Shown: piece by piece, positions 1 to 6,830 of the stretch | Layout of the letters: each line of letters starts with the position of its first letter | Position numbering within the stretch: the stretch's first letter is position 1 | Source: Chitinophagaceae bacterium | Lineage (GTDB): Bacteria; Bacteroidota; Bacteroidia; Chitinophagales; Chitinophagaceae | Assembly: GCA_025963615.1 (NCBI GenBank) | Contig: JAOQAL010000307.1 | Coordinates: 1-10,442 of the forward strand | Length of the DNA stretch: 10,442 nucleotides | Direction: 5' to 3' | Made by a program: the position numbers and the translations under genes | The notes under the pieces: model-generated | Seen by the model: the letters and a program-made list of their open reading frames with translations, nothing else | The model's database searches: none | What the model was told of the DNA's origin: nothing

Positions 1-409
1 GTTTCCTTTTATATTTGATCTTTTCCTTCCAGGCTAATATCGTCGCATCATAAACAGCGATATTCATCCAGGCAGTGGGAGTGCGCGCGATGATATCGAA
101 GCGGTCCCATGAAATCAATTTAGGTGCAATTTGATTCCAGCGGTGAGCAGGCGCTCCCGCATCCCAATATTTTATTTCCGCCAATTTTTTTTCATCAAGC
201 TTAACCATTCGTTGTTTAATGGATTGCAATTCGGCTTTTGATTGAGCGGCGCCAGGAGGAGCAACGATCGTTATCTGCTGCGGCTGATCTAAAAACCAGG
301 TATTCCAGTTGGCCGCTTCATAAGGGGTTGCTTGTTGCGTACGCTGCTTTTGAGCCATGGCGACCAGGGCTGTAAGAGTAATCACAATCGAAAGAATAAT
401 CTGTTTCAT
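1..409 (-). CDS. Vanadium-dependent haloperoxidase / PAP2-type protein, N-terminal part (runs off left edge)
   Basis: The minus strand is open from an ATG at 409-407 to the window edge, giving 136 complete codons. Residues 1-19 look like a Sec signal peptide: a short basic n-region (MKQ), a hydrophobic core, and an A-M-A cleavage site before Q20, so the product should be exported. The mature part includes YWDAGAPAHRWN (81-92) and an A-V-Y-D-A-T-I-L-A-W stretch (118-127) ending in KIKYKRK. This pattern resembles the N-terminal helical region of exported Bacteroidota proteins annotated as vanadium-dependent haloperoxidase or PAP2-like phosphatase. In that family the KYxRPRP-type segment comes next and the metal-oxoanion/phosphate-binding histidines lie further on, outside this window, so activity cannot be judged here. 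The gene is divergent from the kinase at 742. Reading frame and signal peptide are seen directly; the family call is from recalled motifs. Confidence 0.68.
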   Translation of the reverse strand, partial: MKQIILSIVITLTALVAMAQKQRTQQATPYEAANWNTWFLDQPQQITIVAPPGAAQSKAELQSIKQRMVKLDEKKLAEIKYWDAGAPAHRWNQIAPKLISWDRFDIIARTPTAWMNIAVYDATILAWKEKIKYKRK

Positions 410-479
410 AATAGTAGATTTGATTTAATAGTTATAATTTAAAACCGGTCTCATTGATTTTTACATTAACTATCCAGGC

Positions 480-495
480 ATTCTTATACAAGAAT
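480..495. promoter_or_regulatory. 16-bp dyad, candidate operator
   Basis: ATTCTT (480-485) and AAGAAT (490-495) are perfect reverse complements around ATAC. The dyad lies about 70 bp upstream of the start of the minus-strand haloperoxidase-like gene, so it could be a regulator binding site for that gene. It is AT-rich and short, and chance is not excluded. Confidence 0.25.
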
Positions 496-541
496 ATCTG
501 ATTATGGAACATGGGGTAGGCCGGCGTCAATAAACAGCGGG

Positions 542-674
542 TTGTGGTAAACAAACAACGCGATTATACCGGTTCGATGAATGGCAGGAGTAAAAAACTA
601 TGAAATTGTTATTGGGAAGAATAAGCCATTTCAATTTTTTTGATTGACTCTTTCAGGTTCTTTGTTTACCACAA
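542..674. repeat. 14-bp perfect inverted repeats bounding 133 bp
   Basis: TTGTGGTAAACAAA at 542-555 is the exact reverse complement of TTTGTTTACCACAA at 661-674. The 105 bp between them has no convincing ORF. The right copy sits about 70 bp upstream of the kinase start and is itself partly symmetric (CTTTG, TTTACCA, CAAAG). It could be two sites for one DNA-binding protein, or the ends of a very small non-autonomous element. No immediately adjacent target-site duplication is seen; a GTCAAT occurs outside each arm, at 525-530 and 676-681, but at unequal distances. Confidence 0.5.
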
Positions 675-741
675 AGTCAATTATGTAGACTGAAAAATTA
701 AAACGGAAAGAATTGCCGAAATTTATCTCCTAAATAGCAGA

Positions 742-1797
742 ATGAAGAGATCAATCGATAAAGAGCGGTTTAAATTTTATATATGGGTTGGGGTCGCTTA
801 TTCGTTGCTATGGTTGTTTAATGATTTAGTAAATCAGCCCGGCTCGTTTGTACCGGGAATTGTAAATAATATCTGGCGGGCTATTTATATTGTGGTTATC
901 AATTTTATTTTTTTCGCGCAAACGCTGCCTTTTATAAGACGAAAAAGAAAATATTTAATCTACAATATTCTTCTCTTCCTTTTAGCTTTGTGGGTTCAGT
1001 TAATATTATGTTCTTTTGGCTTGTATGCCTGGAGATCCCTCGGAGCCGGGTTGCATATTTATACTCCCTTGATAACTTTCACCACAGTATCCCACGGGGT
1101 TTCGTATCAAACTGCGTATGTCTTTATGTCGCTTTTCTTTTTTGGTTTGGTAAAGCACTGCTTTGATTATATAAAATTGAAACAAGCCACGCAGCAATTG
1201 CTCATTGAAAAGCAACAGGCCGAGTTAAACTATTTAAAGTCACAAACCAATCCGCATTTTTTATTCAACACGTTAAACAATATATATTCACTGGCAAGGG
1301 ATAAGTCTGACCTGGCACCAGAATCCATTTTACGTTTGTCAAAAATATTGCGTTTCATGCTGTACGAAGCTGGCGGAGAATATATCGCTATAGAACAGGA
1401 ACTGAAAATTATCAGTGATTATATTGCCCTTGAAAAGTTGCGCTACGACGATTCTCTCCGGGTCAATTTCAACTATGACATAGAAGATATGAAACAGGCC
1501 TTGCCGCCACTGCTGCTGATACCATTGGTTGAAAATGCGTTTAAGCATGGTGTGTCTGAAACTAGAGATCAGCCATTTGTCGATATTCATCTTTCAGTTA
1601 ATAAACGGCAGTTGCTGTTTGTTGTAAAAAATTCCGCTGACGCGTTTGCCGCGGAACAGCGCATTAAAGAAAATATCGGCCTTTCTAACCTCAGGCGCCA
1701 GTTGGTGTTGCTCTATAAAGATCTCAACCTGTCTGTTCAACACGGCGAATCGGCGTTTACAGCTACTTTAAAAATTAATCTTGCTAGTCATGTCTGA
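742..1797 (+). CDS. LytS/YehU-family sensor histidine kinase
   Basis: This 351-residue membrane sensor kinase of the His_kinase (PF06580) type should autophosphorylate and pass phosphate to a LytTR-type response regulator. The N-terminal half has four likely membrane segments, at about residues 13-30, 44-64, 71-93 and 122-140, with basic RRKRK at 66-70 between the second and third. A linking helix (about 143-165, rich in K, Q and E) leads to the phosphoacceptor box QTNPHFLFNTLNNIYSL, with the phosphorylated histidine at H172. The ATP-binding domain shows the N-box PLVENAFKHG (261-270) and a G-box-like NIGLSNLRRQL (311-321). All catalytic landmarks are present and length is normal. The last 8 bp overlap the start of a response regulator at 1790, as is usual for these pairs. 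That regulator is broken, so the kinase appears to lack its cognate output here. No separate sensory domain is seen; the signal is unknown. Confidence 0.93.
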   Translation: MKRSIDKERFKFYIWVGVAYSLLWLFNDLVNQPGSFVPGIVNNIWRAIYIVVINFIFFAQTLPFIRRKRKYLIYNILLFLLALWVQLILCSFGLYAWRSLGAGLHIYTPLITFTTVSHGVSYQTAYVFMSLFFFGLVKHCFDYIKLKQATQQLLIEKQQAELNYLKSQTNPHFLFNTLNNIYSLARDKSDLAPESILRLSKILRFMLYEAGGEYIAIEQELKIISDYIALEKLRYDDSLRVNFNYDIEDMKQALPPLLLIPLVENAFKHGVSETRDQPFVDIHLSVNKRQLLFVVKNSADAFAAEQRIKENIGLSNLRRQLVLLYKDLNLSVQHGESAFTATLKINLASHV

Positions 1798-1879
1798 AAT
1801 AAAATGTATTATAATAGAAGATGAGCCCTTTGCTCATGATAGGGTTGCCAACCTTCGAAAGCACTTTACAAAAAAGTAG
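1790..1879 (+). pseudogene. Truncated LytT-family response regulator, N-terminal remnant
   Basis: An ATG at 1790 opens a 29-codon frame ending at TAG 1877-1879. It begins MSEIKCIIIEDEPFAHD, the first beta strand and acidic pocket (E10-D11-E12-P13) typical of response-regulator receiver domains, especially the LytTR regulators of Bacteroidota. From about codon 16 on it reads through the first 82-bp repeat unit and stops. The phosphorylated aspartate (normally near residue 55), the rest of the receiver and the LytTR DNA-binding domain are missing. No continuation is seen in the 180 bp after the array. The 8-bp overlap with the kinase gene supports this being the native start of the partner regulator. 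I infer that deletion or replacement at the array removed the rest. Confidence is high for the fragment, moderate for the LytTR type. Confidence 0.8.
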
Positions 1880-2195
1880 CGAACTCCTTAAGGTTGGCAA
1901 CCCTTTGACCAATGCCCATGATAGGGTTGCCAACCTTCGAAAGCACTATACAAAAAAGTAGCGAACTCCATAAGGTTGGCAACCCTTTGACCACTGCCCA
2001 TGATAGGGTTGCCAACCTTTGAAATCACGTTACAAAAGAGTAGTGAACTCCTTAAGGTTGGCAACCCTTTGACCACCGCCCATGATAGGATCGCCAACCT
2101 TTGAAATCACGTTACAAAAGAGTAGTGAACTCCTTTAGGTTGGCAACCCTTTGGGCAAAAAAGAAAGCGAACTCTCTAAGGTTGGCAACCCTTTT
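1826..2195. repeat. Tandem array of 82-bp units with paired palindromic arms
   Basis: Four units begin at CATGAT 1835, 1917, 1999 and 2081, an exact 82-bp period, followed by a partial fifth. Each full unit carries a left arm AGGGTTGCCAACCTT (1841-1855, 1923-1937, 2005-2019; degraded at 2087-2101) and a right arm AAGGTTGGCAACCCT (1890-1904, 1972-1986, 2054-2068, 2136-2150 with one change, and 2178-2192). Left and right arms are perfect reverse complements, 34 bp apart, so each unit can form a 15-bp-stem hairpin. Each arm also contains the self-symmetric 11-mer GGTTGCCAACC. Units 1-2 share one loop sequence and units 3-4 another, implying two local duplications. The partial fifth copy has lost its left arm. 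The period is not divisible by three and stops occur throughout, so the array is not coding. It could act as a transcription terminator or a REP/BIME-like element; no transposase is nearby. Confidence 0.92.
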
Positions 2196-2375
2196 TAAAT
2201 AGTAGTTTTGTATTTCATACTAAAATAACGGGCAAATGAATGCTCCATTTAGTATCGCTGAACTCAGCTTCGAAATGTCGAAGAGTTGTGAAAGTGCTAA
2301 GCAAACCCACCACCACGAGCCAAACCTGTATCACGTCCTTATATCAAATAACAATTAAACAAAAGGAGGCTTACA
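2196..2375 (+). promoter_or_regulatory. Upstream region of the AhpD-like gene with imperfect hairpin
   Basis: This non-coding stretch lies between the repeat array and the AhpD-like gene. It contains GCTGA-AC-TCAGC (2257-2268), overlapping a hairpin CTTCGA-AATG-TCGAAG (2268-2283). The latter can be extended by AACT/AGTT (2261-2264 with 2284-2287) around a three-base bulge. The two stems share bases and so could be alternatives. No clear TAnnTTTG promoter element is visible. The region ends in a strong Shine-Dalgarno sequence, AAAGGAGG, at about 2361-2368. Confidence 0.3.
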
Positions 2376-2750
2376 ATGATGCTTGATTGGAATGAGTACC
2401 GTAATCAATTGCTTGCTACTATCAGCAACATGGTAAAACTAAGCCCTGGCACTGTTCGGGGTTATCGTGAATTGAGTGATGCCAATGCAAAGGAGGGAAA
2501 GCTGGATGCGAAAACCCGTGAGCTGATTTCTCTTGCCGTTTCAGTAACCCGGCAATGTGACGGCTGTATCACGGTACACACGGATGCAGCAGTGAAACAT
2601 GGGGCGACCAAAGAAGAGATCATGGAAGCGGTTGGCGTTGCCATCGCGGTGAATGCGGGTGCTGCCTTGGTTTATTCCGCGCGGGTGATGGATGCCTACA
2701 CCGCTATAACAAACCCGACTGACGGAGTAGAGAAAAAAACAAATGGATGA
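2376..2750 (+). CDS. Carboxymuconolactone decarboxylase / AhpD-like protein
   Basis: This 124-residue cytoplasmic protein has the CMD/AhpD core. An acidic residue E49 in the helix KTRELISLAV leads to a C61-D-G-C64 pair and H68 (QCDGCITVH), then a second helix-rich segment TKEEIMEAVGVAIAVNAGAALVYS. In AhpD-type proteins E, CxxC and H form a thiol peroxidase or disulfide relay centre. Here all are conserved, which favours a redox role over true carboxymuconolactone decarboxylation. The length is normal for a single-domain member. The start at 2376 is set by AGGAGG about 7 bp upstream; a second ATG follows immediately at 2379. No AhpC or ring-cleavage genes are adjacent, so the substrate cannot be inferred. 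Family assignment is firm; physiological role is open. Confidence 0.9.
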   Translation: MMLDWNEYRNQLLATISNMVKLSPGTVRGYRELSDANAKEGKLDAKTRELISLAVSVTRQCDGCITVHTDAAVKHGATKEEIMEAVGVAIAVNAGAALVYSARVMDAYTAITNPTDGVEKKTNG

Positions 2751-3158
2751 GATAAAAAAAATTGGTACGGTTTAGCACTATTTGCATCAAAACATTATTT
2801 CCAGGCAGCCTATAAAGCGGGGTAATCAACTGGTCGCCACGGAAAAGATTATGAAGCAATAAGAAAATTTTTCCATGAGGCGATTTATATCCACAAGGTT
2901 TAGTAACCAAATAATAAAACTAATTGACTTATTGCTGCTGTAGTCACGTATGGTGAAGTTGCAAAAAGCGCTGGTATCATTATAACGGGTACCTGCACCG
3001 GCAGGAATCAAACTTATCATAGGGTTAGAAGATCTCTATTCATTGAATGATGGCATCGGGTTTGAGTCAGTAGCCAGGCTAAGCATACATCCTGTCCCCG
3101 GATAATAAAATAACCTCTTGTTTCACCAAAGAATTAAATTACAGGGAAATTCCGGTCA
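2751..3158. other. Gene-free spacer with degraded coding-like fragments
   Basis: There is no intact gene in these 408 bp. One frame reads like protein from about 2760 (NWYGLALFASKHYFQAAYKAG), hits TAA at 2823-2825, then resumes in the same frame (STGRHGKDYEAIRKFFHEA) to TAG at 2901. A different frame reads VVTYGEVAKSAGI at 2940-2978, and a third is open from about 2986 to TAA 3103-3105. I cannot assign any of these to a family. The pattern suits an old pseudogene or chance; the first fragment is the most protein-like. The promoter of the carboxylase operon probably lies in the last 100 bp, but no clear consensus is visible. Confidence 0.4.
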
Positions 3159-3647
3159 ATGGCAGCTACCAAATCTTACCAGGCATTAGTAAATGGATTC
3201 ACCTTCAATTTTACCAAAACCGGGCTGGACAACCTTGACCTCGTTAAAAGCTCGCCTTCGGAATTTCACCTGATCAAAGATCACCGCTCCATTAATGCCA
3301 AATTGGTTGAAACAGATAGTACAGGCAAAAAATTAAAAATCGAAGTAGAGGGTGAAATCTTTGACATTGAGATCAAAGATGAGTTGGACCTATTGCTGGA
3401 AATAATGGAGCTGGGTTCGGCTTCCAATAAACTGGTCAAAGAGATCAGGGCGCCTATGCCCGGTCTTGTATTGGAAATTGCGATCACAGATGGCCAGGAA
3501 GTAAATGAAGGTGATAAGATATTAATACTCCAGGCCATGAAGATGGAGAACAGCATCATCATCCATACGCGGGCAAAGATCAGGAAAGTGGTTGTAACTG
3601 CCGGGCAGGCTGTTGAAAAGGGGCAAGTGTTGGTAGAATTGGAATAA
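3159..3647 (+). CDS. Biotin carboxyl carrier protein subunit of an acyl-CoA carboxylase
   Basis: This 162-residue protein is the swinging-arm subunit that carries CO2 as carboxybiotin between the carboxylase and transferase subunits encoded just downstream. The C-terminal half (about 94-162) is a biotinyl/lipoyl domain with the turn IRAPMPGLVLEI (96-107) and the biotinylation motif A126-M127-K128-M129; K128 is the expected biotin site, modified by a biotin ligase encoded elsewhere. The N-terminal 90 residues form a beta-rich region with no proline/alanine linker, unlike E. coli AccB. This resembles the short carrier subunits of Bacteroidota propionyl-CoA-type carboxylases. No good Shine-Dalgarno precedes the ATG; there is only a purine stretch AGGGAAA too far upstream. 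It is the first gene of the operon, 54 bp before the carboxylase. Confidence 0.92.
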   Translation: MAATKSYQALVNGFTFNFTKTGLDNLDLVKSSPSEFHLIKDHRSINAKLVETDSTGKKLKIEVEGEIFDIEIKDELDLLLEIMELGSASNKLVKEIRAPMPGLVLEIAITDGQEVNEGDKILILQAMKMENSIIIHTRAKIRKVVVTAGQAVEKGQVLVELE

Positions 3648-3701
3648 CAGGCAGGTTACTATCATCTTCATTAAAAAGATTGCAAACAAGAAAAATCAAC
3701 G

Positions 3702-5183
3702 ATGAAAAAAATATTGGTTGCCAATCGGGGTGAAATTGCATTAAGAATTATGCGCACGATTCGCAGGATGGGTATCCGTTCAGTAGCAGTATATTCTGAA
3801 GCCGACCGGAATTCACCTCATGTATTTTTTGCTGACGAAGCCGTTTGTCTTGGACCCGCACCTTCCACTCAATCTTATCTGAATGCGGATAAGATCATTG
3901 CTTTTGCTAACGAGCTCGGAGTGGACGGTATCCATCCGGGTTATGGCTTCCTGAGTGAGAATGCAGAGTTTGCAAAATTGACAGAAAAAGCCGGCATTAT
4001 TTTCATTGGACCCGGCCCTGATGCTATGCGCATCATGGGCTCAAAGCTGGCAGCAAAAGAATGTGTAAAAAAATACGGTATCCCGATGGTGCCGGGTACA
4101 GATAAAGCGATTGAAGATATTGACGTCGCCAAAAAGATAGCAGCAGAAATTGGTTATCCTGTCCTTATCAAAGCGTCGGCAGGGGGTGGCGGCAAGGGCA
4201 TGCGCATAGTGGAAAAAGCTACCGACCTGGAAGAACAAATGCAACGGGCCGTTAGCGAGGCAAGGTCATCTTTTGGAGATGGATCCGTATTCATAGAAAA
4301 ATATATCAGCTCCCCCCGGCATATAGAGATACAGGTATTGGCCGATAACTATGGCAATACGATTCACTTGTTTGAACGTGAATGCAGTATTCAGCGGCGG
4401 CATCAGAAAGTAGTAGAGGAATCTCCTTCTTCTGTATTAACTCCTGAATTACGTAAGAAAATGGGAGAAGCGGCTGTCATGGTAGCCACCTCCTGCAATT
4501 ATAGGAGTACTGGCACCGTGGAGTTTTTGTTGGATGATAAGCTGAATTTTTATTTTCTCGAAATGAATACCCGGTTGCAGGTAGAACACCCGGTTACTGA
4601 AATGATAACAGGCATAGACCTGGTAGAAGAACAAATAAAAATAGCCCGGGGAGAAAAATTGGGATTTACACAGGATGACCTTTCTGTTAACGGCCATTCA
4701 TTGGAACTACGGGTATATGCAGAAGATCCATCGAATGATTTTTTACCTTCTACAGGCACTCTTACAAAATATATACGACCGCAGGGCGAAGGAATAAGAG
4801 TAGATGATGGCTATGAAGAAGGTATGACCATCCCGGTATATTATGATCCGATGATTGCCAAGCTGGTGACGCATGGAAAAGACAGAGCAAGCGCTATTCA
4901 AAAAATGAAAGAGGCCATCAGGAACTATAAAATTGAAGGAGTAATCACCACGTTATCGTTCGGCCTATTTGTTTTGGAGCATGATGCCTTCCTTTCTGGT
5001 AAATTTGATACACAGTTTATCGAAAAACATTACATACCCTCAAAGCTCGCCCCCACCCAAAAGCAGAATGCAGAGCTGGCGGCTATTATAGCTTTAAAGT
5101 ACTGGCTGGATAAGCAAAAAGAAATTAAACCAGTGGAGGCTACTCCTACTAACTGGACAATAAGATTAACTGAAAACAACTGA
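3702..5183 (+). CDS. Biotin carboxylase subunit of an acyl-CoA carboxylase (AccC-like)
   Basis: This 493-residue enzyme uses ATP and bicarbonate to carboxylate the biotin on the carrier protein. It has the full three-part architecture. The N-terminal biotin carboxylase domain begins [15 protein letters not shown] and includes [12 protein letters not shown] (77-88). The ATP-grasp domain follows, with K157 and the glycine loop AGGGGKGM (160-167), then H207, K236 and the catalytic cluster E287-x-N289-x-R291-x-Q293-x-E295-H296. The C-terminal domain contains [16 protein letters not shown] (337-352). All expected ATP, metal and biotin residues are present. The length is somewhat greater than the roughly 450 residues of E. 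coli AccC, with about 45 extra C-terminal residues but no fused biotinyl domain, consistent with the separate carrier encoded upstream. The spacing to the next gene is only 7 bp, implying cotranscription. Confidence 0.95.
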   Translation: MKKILVANRGEIALRIMRTIRRMGIRSVAVYSEADRNSPHVFFADEAVCLGPAPSTQSYLNADKIIAFANELGVDGIHPGYGFLSENAEFAKLTEKAGIIFIGPGPDAMRIMGSKLAAKECVKKYGIPMVPGTDKAIEDIDVAKKIAAEIGYPVLIKASAGGGGKGMRIVEKATDLEEQMQRAVSEARSSFGDGSVFIEKYISSPRHIEIQVLADNYGNTIHLFERECSIQRRHQKVVEESPSSVLTPELRKKMGEAAVMVATSCNYRSTGTVEFLLDDKLNFYFLEMNTRLQVEHPVTEMITGIDLVEEQIKIARGEKLGFTQDDLSVNGHSLELRVYAEDPSNDFLPSTGTLTKYIRPQGEGIRVDDGYEEGMTIPVYYDPMIAKLVTHGKDRASAIQKMKEAIRNYKIEGVITTLSFGLFVLEHDAFLSGKFDTQFIEKHYIPSKLAPTQKQNAELAAIIALKYWLDKQKEIKPVEATPTNWTIRLTENN

Positions 5184-5190
5184 ATTTGAA

Positions 5191-6735
5191 ATGAAGAAAT
5201 CCAAAACAGAAACACTAAGAAGGATGATCGAAGAAGGGAAGTTGGGTGGAGGAACGGACAGAAATGAAGCGCAGCATAAAAAGGGAAAGCTTACTGCCAG
5301 AGAACGTATTGCTCTTCTGCTGGACCCGGGTTCATTTGAAGAGATCGGTGCCCTGGTGCTTCACCGCACCAAAGACTTTGGTATGGAAGATCAGCAATTT
5401 TATGGCGATGGTGTAGTAACCGGTTATGGTACGATTAATGGACGTCTGGCTTATTTATTTGCGCAGGATTTTACGGTGTTTGGCGGTGCATTATCAGAAA
5501 CACATGCCGAGAAGATCTGTAAAGTGATGGACCTTGCTATGAAAACAGGCGCCCCGATGATCGGCTTGAATGACTCGGGTGGGGCCCGGATACAGGAAGG
5601 TGTACGGTCATTAGGTGGCTATGCAGATATTTTTTACCGGAATGTTTTATGTTCAGGAGTCATTCCACAGATATCCGCTATTATGGGGCCCTGTGCAGGG
5701 GGCGCAGTGTATTCACCGGCCATGACCGATTTTACATTGATGGTAGAAAACACCAGTTATATGTTTGTCACCGGTCCCAATGTGGTCAAGACGGTCACCA
5801 ATGAAGAAGTGACCCTGGAAGAATTGGGCGGCGCGTCTACTCATTCGGCAAAATCAGGCGTGACACACCTGACTGCAGCCAATGATGTATCGTGTATTGT
5901 GGAAGTAAAGAAATTATTGAGTTACCTACCGCAGAACTGTGAAGATACCACTCCAAAAATTCCGTATGCCTTAGGAGATGAAACAAGAGAGATACTAGAA
6001 ACGATCATTCCGGAAAGCAATAACCAGCCCTATGATATCCGGGCCGTGATAGATGGTATTTGTGACGGGGGATCATTCTTTGAAATTCACAAAGCTTACG
6101 CGCAAAACATCGTGGTGGGTTTTGCAAGGTTAGCCGGAAGAAGTATAGGAATAGTAGCTAACCAACCCATGAGTTTAGCGGGCGTATTGGATATTGACAG
6201 TTCAAAGAAAGCAGCGCGGTTCACCCGTTTTTGTGATTGTTTTAATATTCCTTTACTGGTATTGGTAGATGTACCGGGATTTCTGCCCGGTACCGACCAG
6301 GAATGGGGCGGTATTATTATTAACGGTGCTAAATTATTATACGCATTAAGTGAAGCCACCGTGCCCCGCGTTACGGTGATTACCCGAAAGGCTTATGGCG
6401 GAGCTTATGATGTCATGAATTCGAAACATATCGGCGCTGATATCAACCTGGCATGGCCTACGGCTGAAATAGCAGTGATGGGAGCCAAAGGCGCCAGCGA
6501 GATCATTTTCAAAAAGGAAATAACAGAATCTGATGACCCGGCTAAAAAATTGGCGCAAAAAGAAACGGAATATGCGGAAAAGTTTGCCACTCCCTACTTA
6601 GCAGCTGAGCGGGGTTTTATTGATGAAGTGATAGAGCCGAAAGAAACCCGTACGAAATTGATTAAAGCTTTTGCGATGCTGGAGAATAAAGTGGTTAAGC
6701 TGCCGAAGAAGAAACATGGGAATATACCTTTGTAA
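5191..6735 (+). CDS. Acyl-CoA carboxylase beta subunit (carboxyltransferase), probably propionyl-CoA type
   Basis: This 514-residue carboxyltransferase moves the carboxyl group from carboxybiotin to an acyl-CoA. It has the two crotonase-like halves of the PccB/MmdA family. The N half carries [11 protein letters not shown] (127-137) and [16 protein letters not shown] (166-181); the C half carries [18 protein letters not shown] (359-376), [19 protein letters not shown] (399-417) and [19 protein letters not shown] (420-438). The glycine pairs that build the oxyanion holes are intact. The length and the DQEWGG and [12 protein letters not shown] segments match propionyl-CoA/methylmalonyl-CoA enzymes better than the two-protein AccA/AccD acetyl-CoA type. 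Exact substrate is inferred. No methylmalonyl-CoA epimerase or mutase, and no sodium-pump decarboxylase subunit, lies nearby, so a biosynthetic or propionate-assimilating carboxylase is likelier than a decarboxylase. It is the last gene of the operon; no strong terminator follows. Confidence 0.93.
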   Translation: MKKSKTETLRRMIEEGKLGGGTDRNEAQHKKGKLTARERIALLLDPGSFEEIGALVLHRTKDFGMEDQQFYGDGVVTGYGTINGRLAYLFAQDFTVFGGALSETHAEKICKVMDLAMKTGAPMIGLNDSGGARIQEGVRSLGGYADIFYRNVLCSGVIPQISAIMGPCAGGAVYSPAMTDFTLMVENTSYMFVTGPNVVKTVTNEEVTLEELGGASTHSAKSGVTHLTAANDVSCIVEVKKLLSYLPQNCEDTTPKIPYALGDETREILETIIPESNNQPYDIRAVIDGICDGGSFFEIHKAYAQNIVVGFARLAGRSIGIVANQPMSLAGVLDIDSSKKAARFTRFCDCFNIPLLVLVDVPGFLPGTDQEWGGIIINGAKLLYALSEATVPRVTVITRKAYGGAYDVMNSKHIGADINLAWPTAEIAVMGAKGASEIIFKKEITESDDPAKKLAQKETEYAEKFATPYLAAERGFIDEVIEPKETRTKLIKAFAMLENKVVKLPKKKHGNIPL

Positions 6736-6830
6736 ACAATGAGTTGATGTTGACTTTCTTCCTGACATGCATGTTGCTGAAAGGTTACGCCCTGGTTCGT
6801 GTCCTTTTTCCCGATGCATTGCGAAAGTGA
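6736..6830. other. Short spacer after the carboxylase operon
   Basis: This 95-bp spacer holds a 10-bp palindrome ACATGCATGT (6765-6774) but no GC-rich stem with a T tract, so the operon terminator is not evident here. An ATG at 6799 opens a frame into the repeat cluster; see the next entry. Confidence 0.3.

Larger units (their letters stand above)
410..741. promoter_or_regulatory. Divergent intergenic region with two inverted repeats
   Basis: This 332-bp spacer separates the haloperoxidase-like gene (minus) from the kinase (plus) and must hold both promoters. I found no clean Bacteroidota-type promoter (TTTG about 20 bp upstream of TAnnTTTG) in either direction. Two symmetric elements are visible: ATTCTT-ATAC-AAGAAT at 480-495, and a longer-range 14-bp inverted pair at 542-555 and 661-674, listed separately. 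The only open frames are very short; for example an ATG at 600 gives 14 codons. None looks like a gene. Confidence 0.5.

Noticed and set aside
1888..2097. 69-codon minus-strand frame across the 82-bp array
   Set aside because: It is a by-product of the repeats. The period of 82 is not divisible by three, so the same DNA is read in shifting frames, and there is no start signal or recognisable protein.
1826..2195. CRISPR array
   Set aside because: The whole 82-bp unit is repeated, including loops and spacers, so there are no unique spacers; arms alternate orientation, and no cas genes are near.
2940..2978. VVTYGEVAKSAGI resembling the start of an alkyltransferase-like (MGMT/ATL) domain
   Set aside because: The match is about 13 residues, the frame has a stop just before it, and the following sequence does not continue the family's pattern.
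2826..3020. 64-codon minus-strand frame containing LIPAGAGTRY, reminiscent of a segment of RNA polymerase beta-prime
   Set aside because: Only about six residues match and the rest shows no similarity; it overlaps a region with broken frames on the other strand.
6765..6774. ACATGCATGT palindrome as operon terminator or operator
   Set aside because: A 10-bp alternating palindrome with no loop and no T tract is common by chance and cannot form a terminator hairpin of useful stability.
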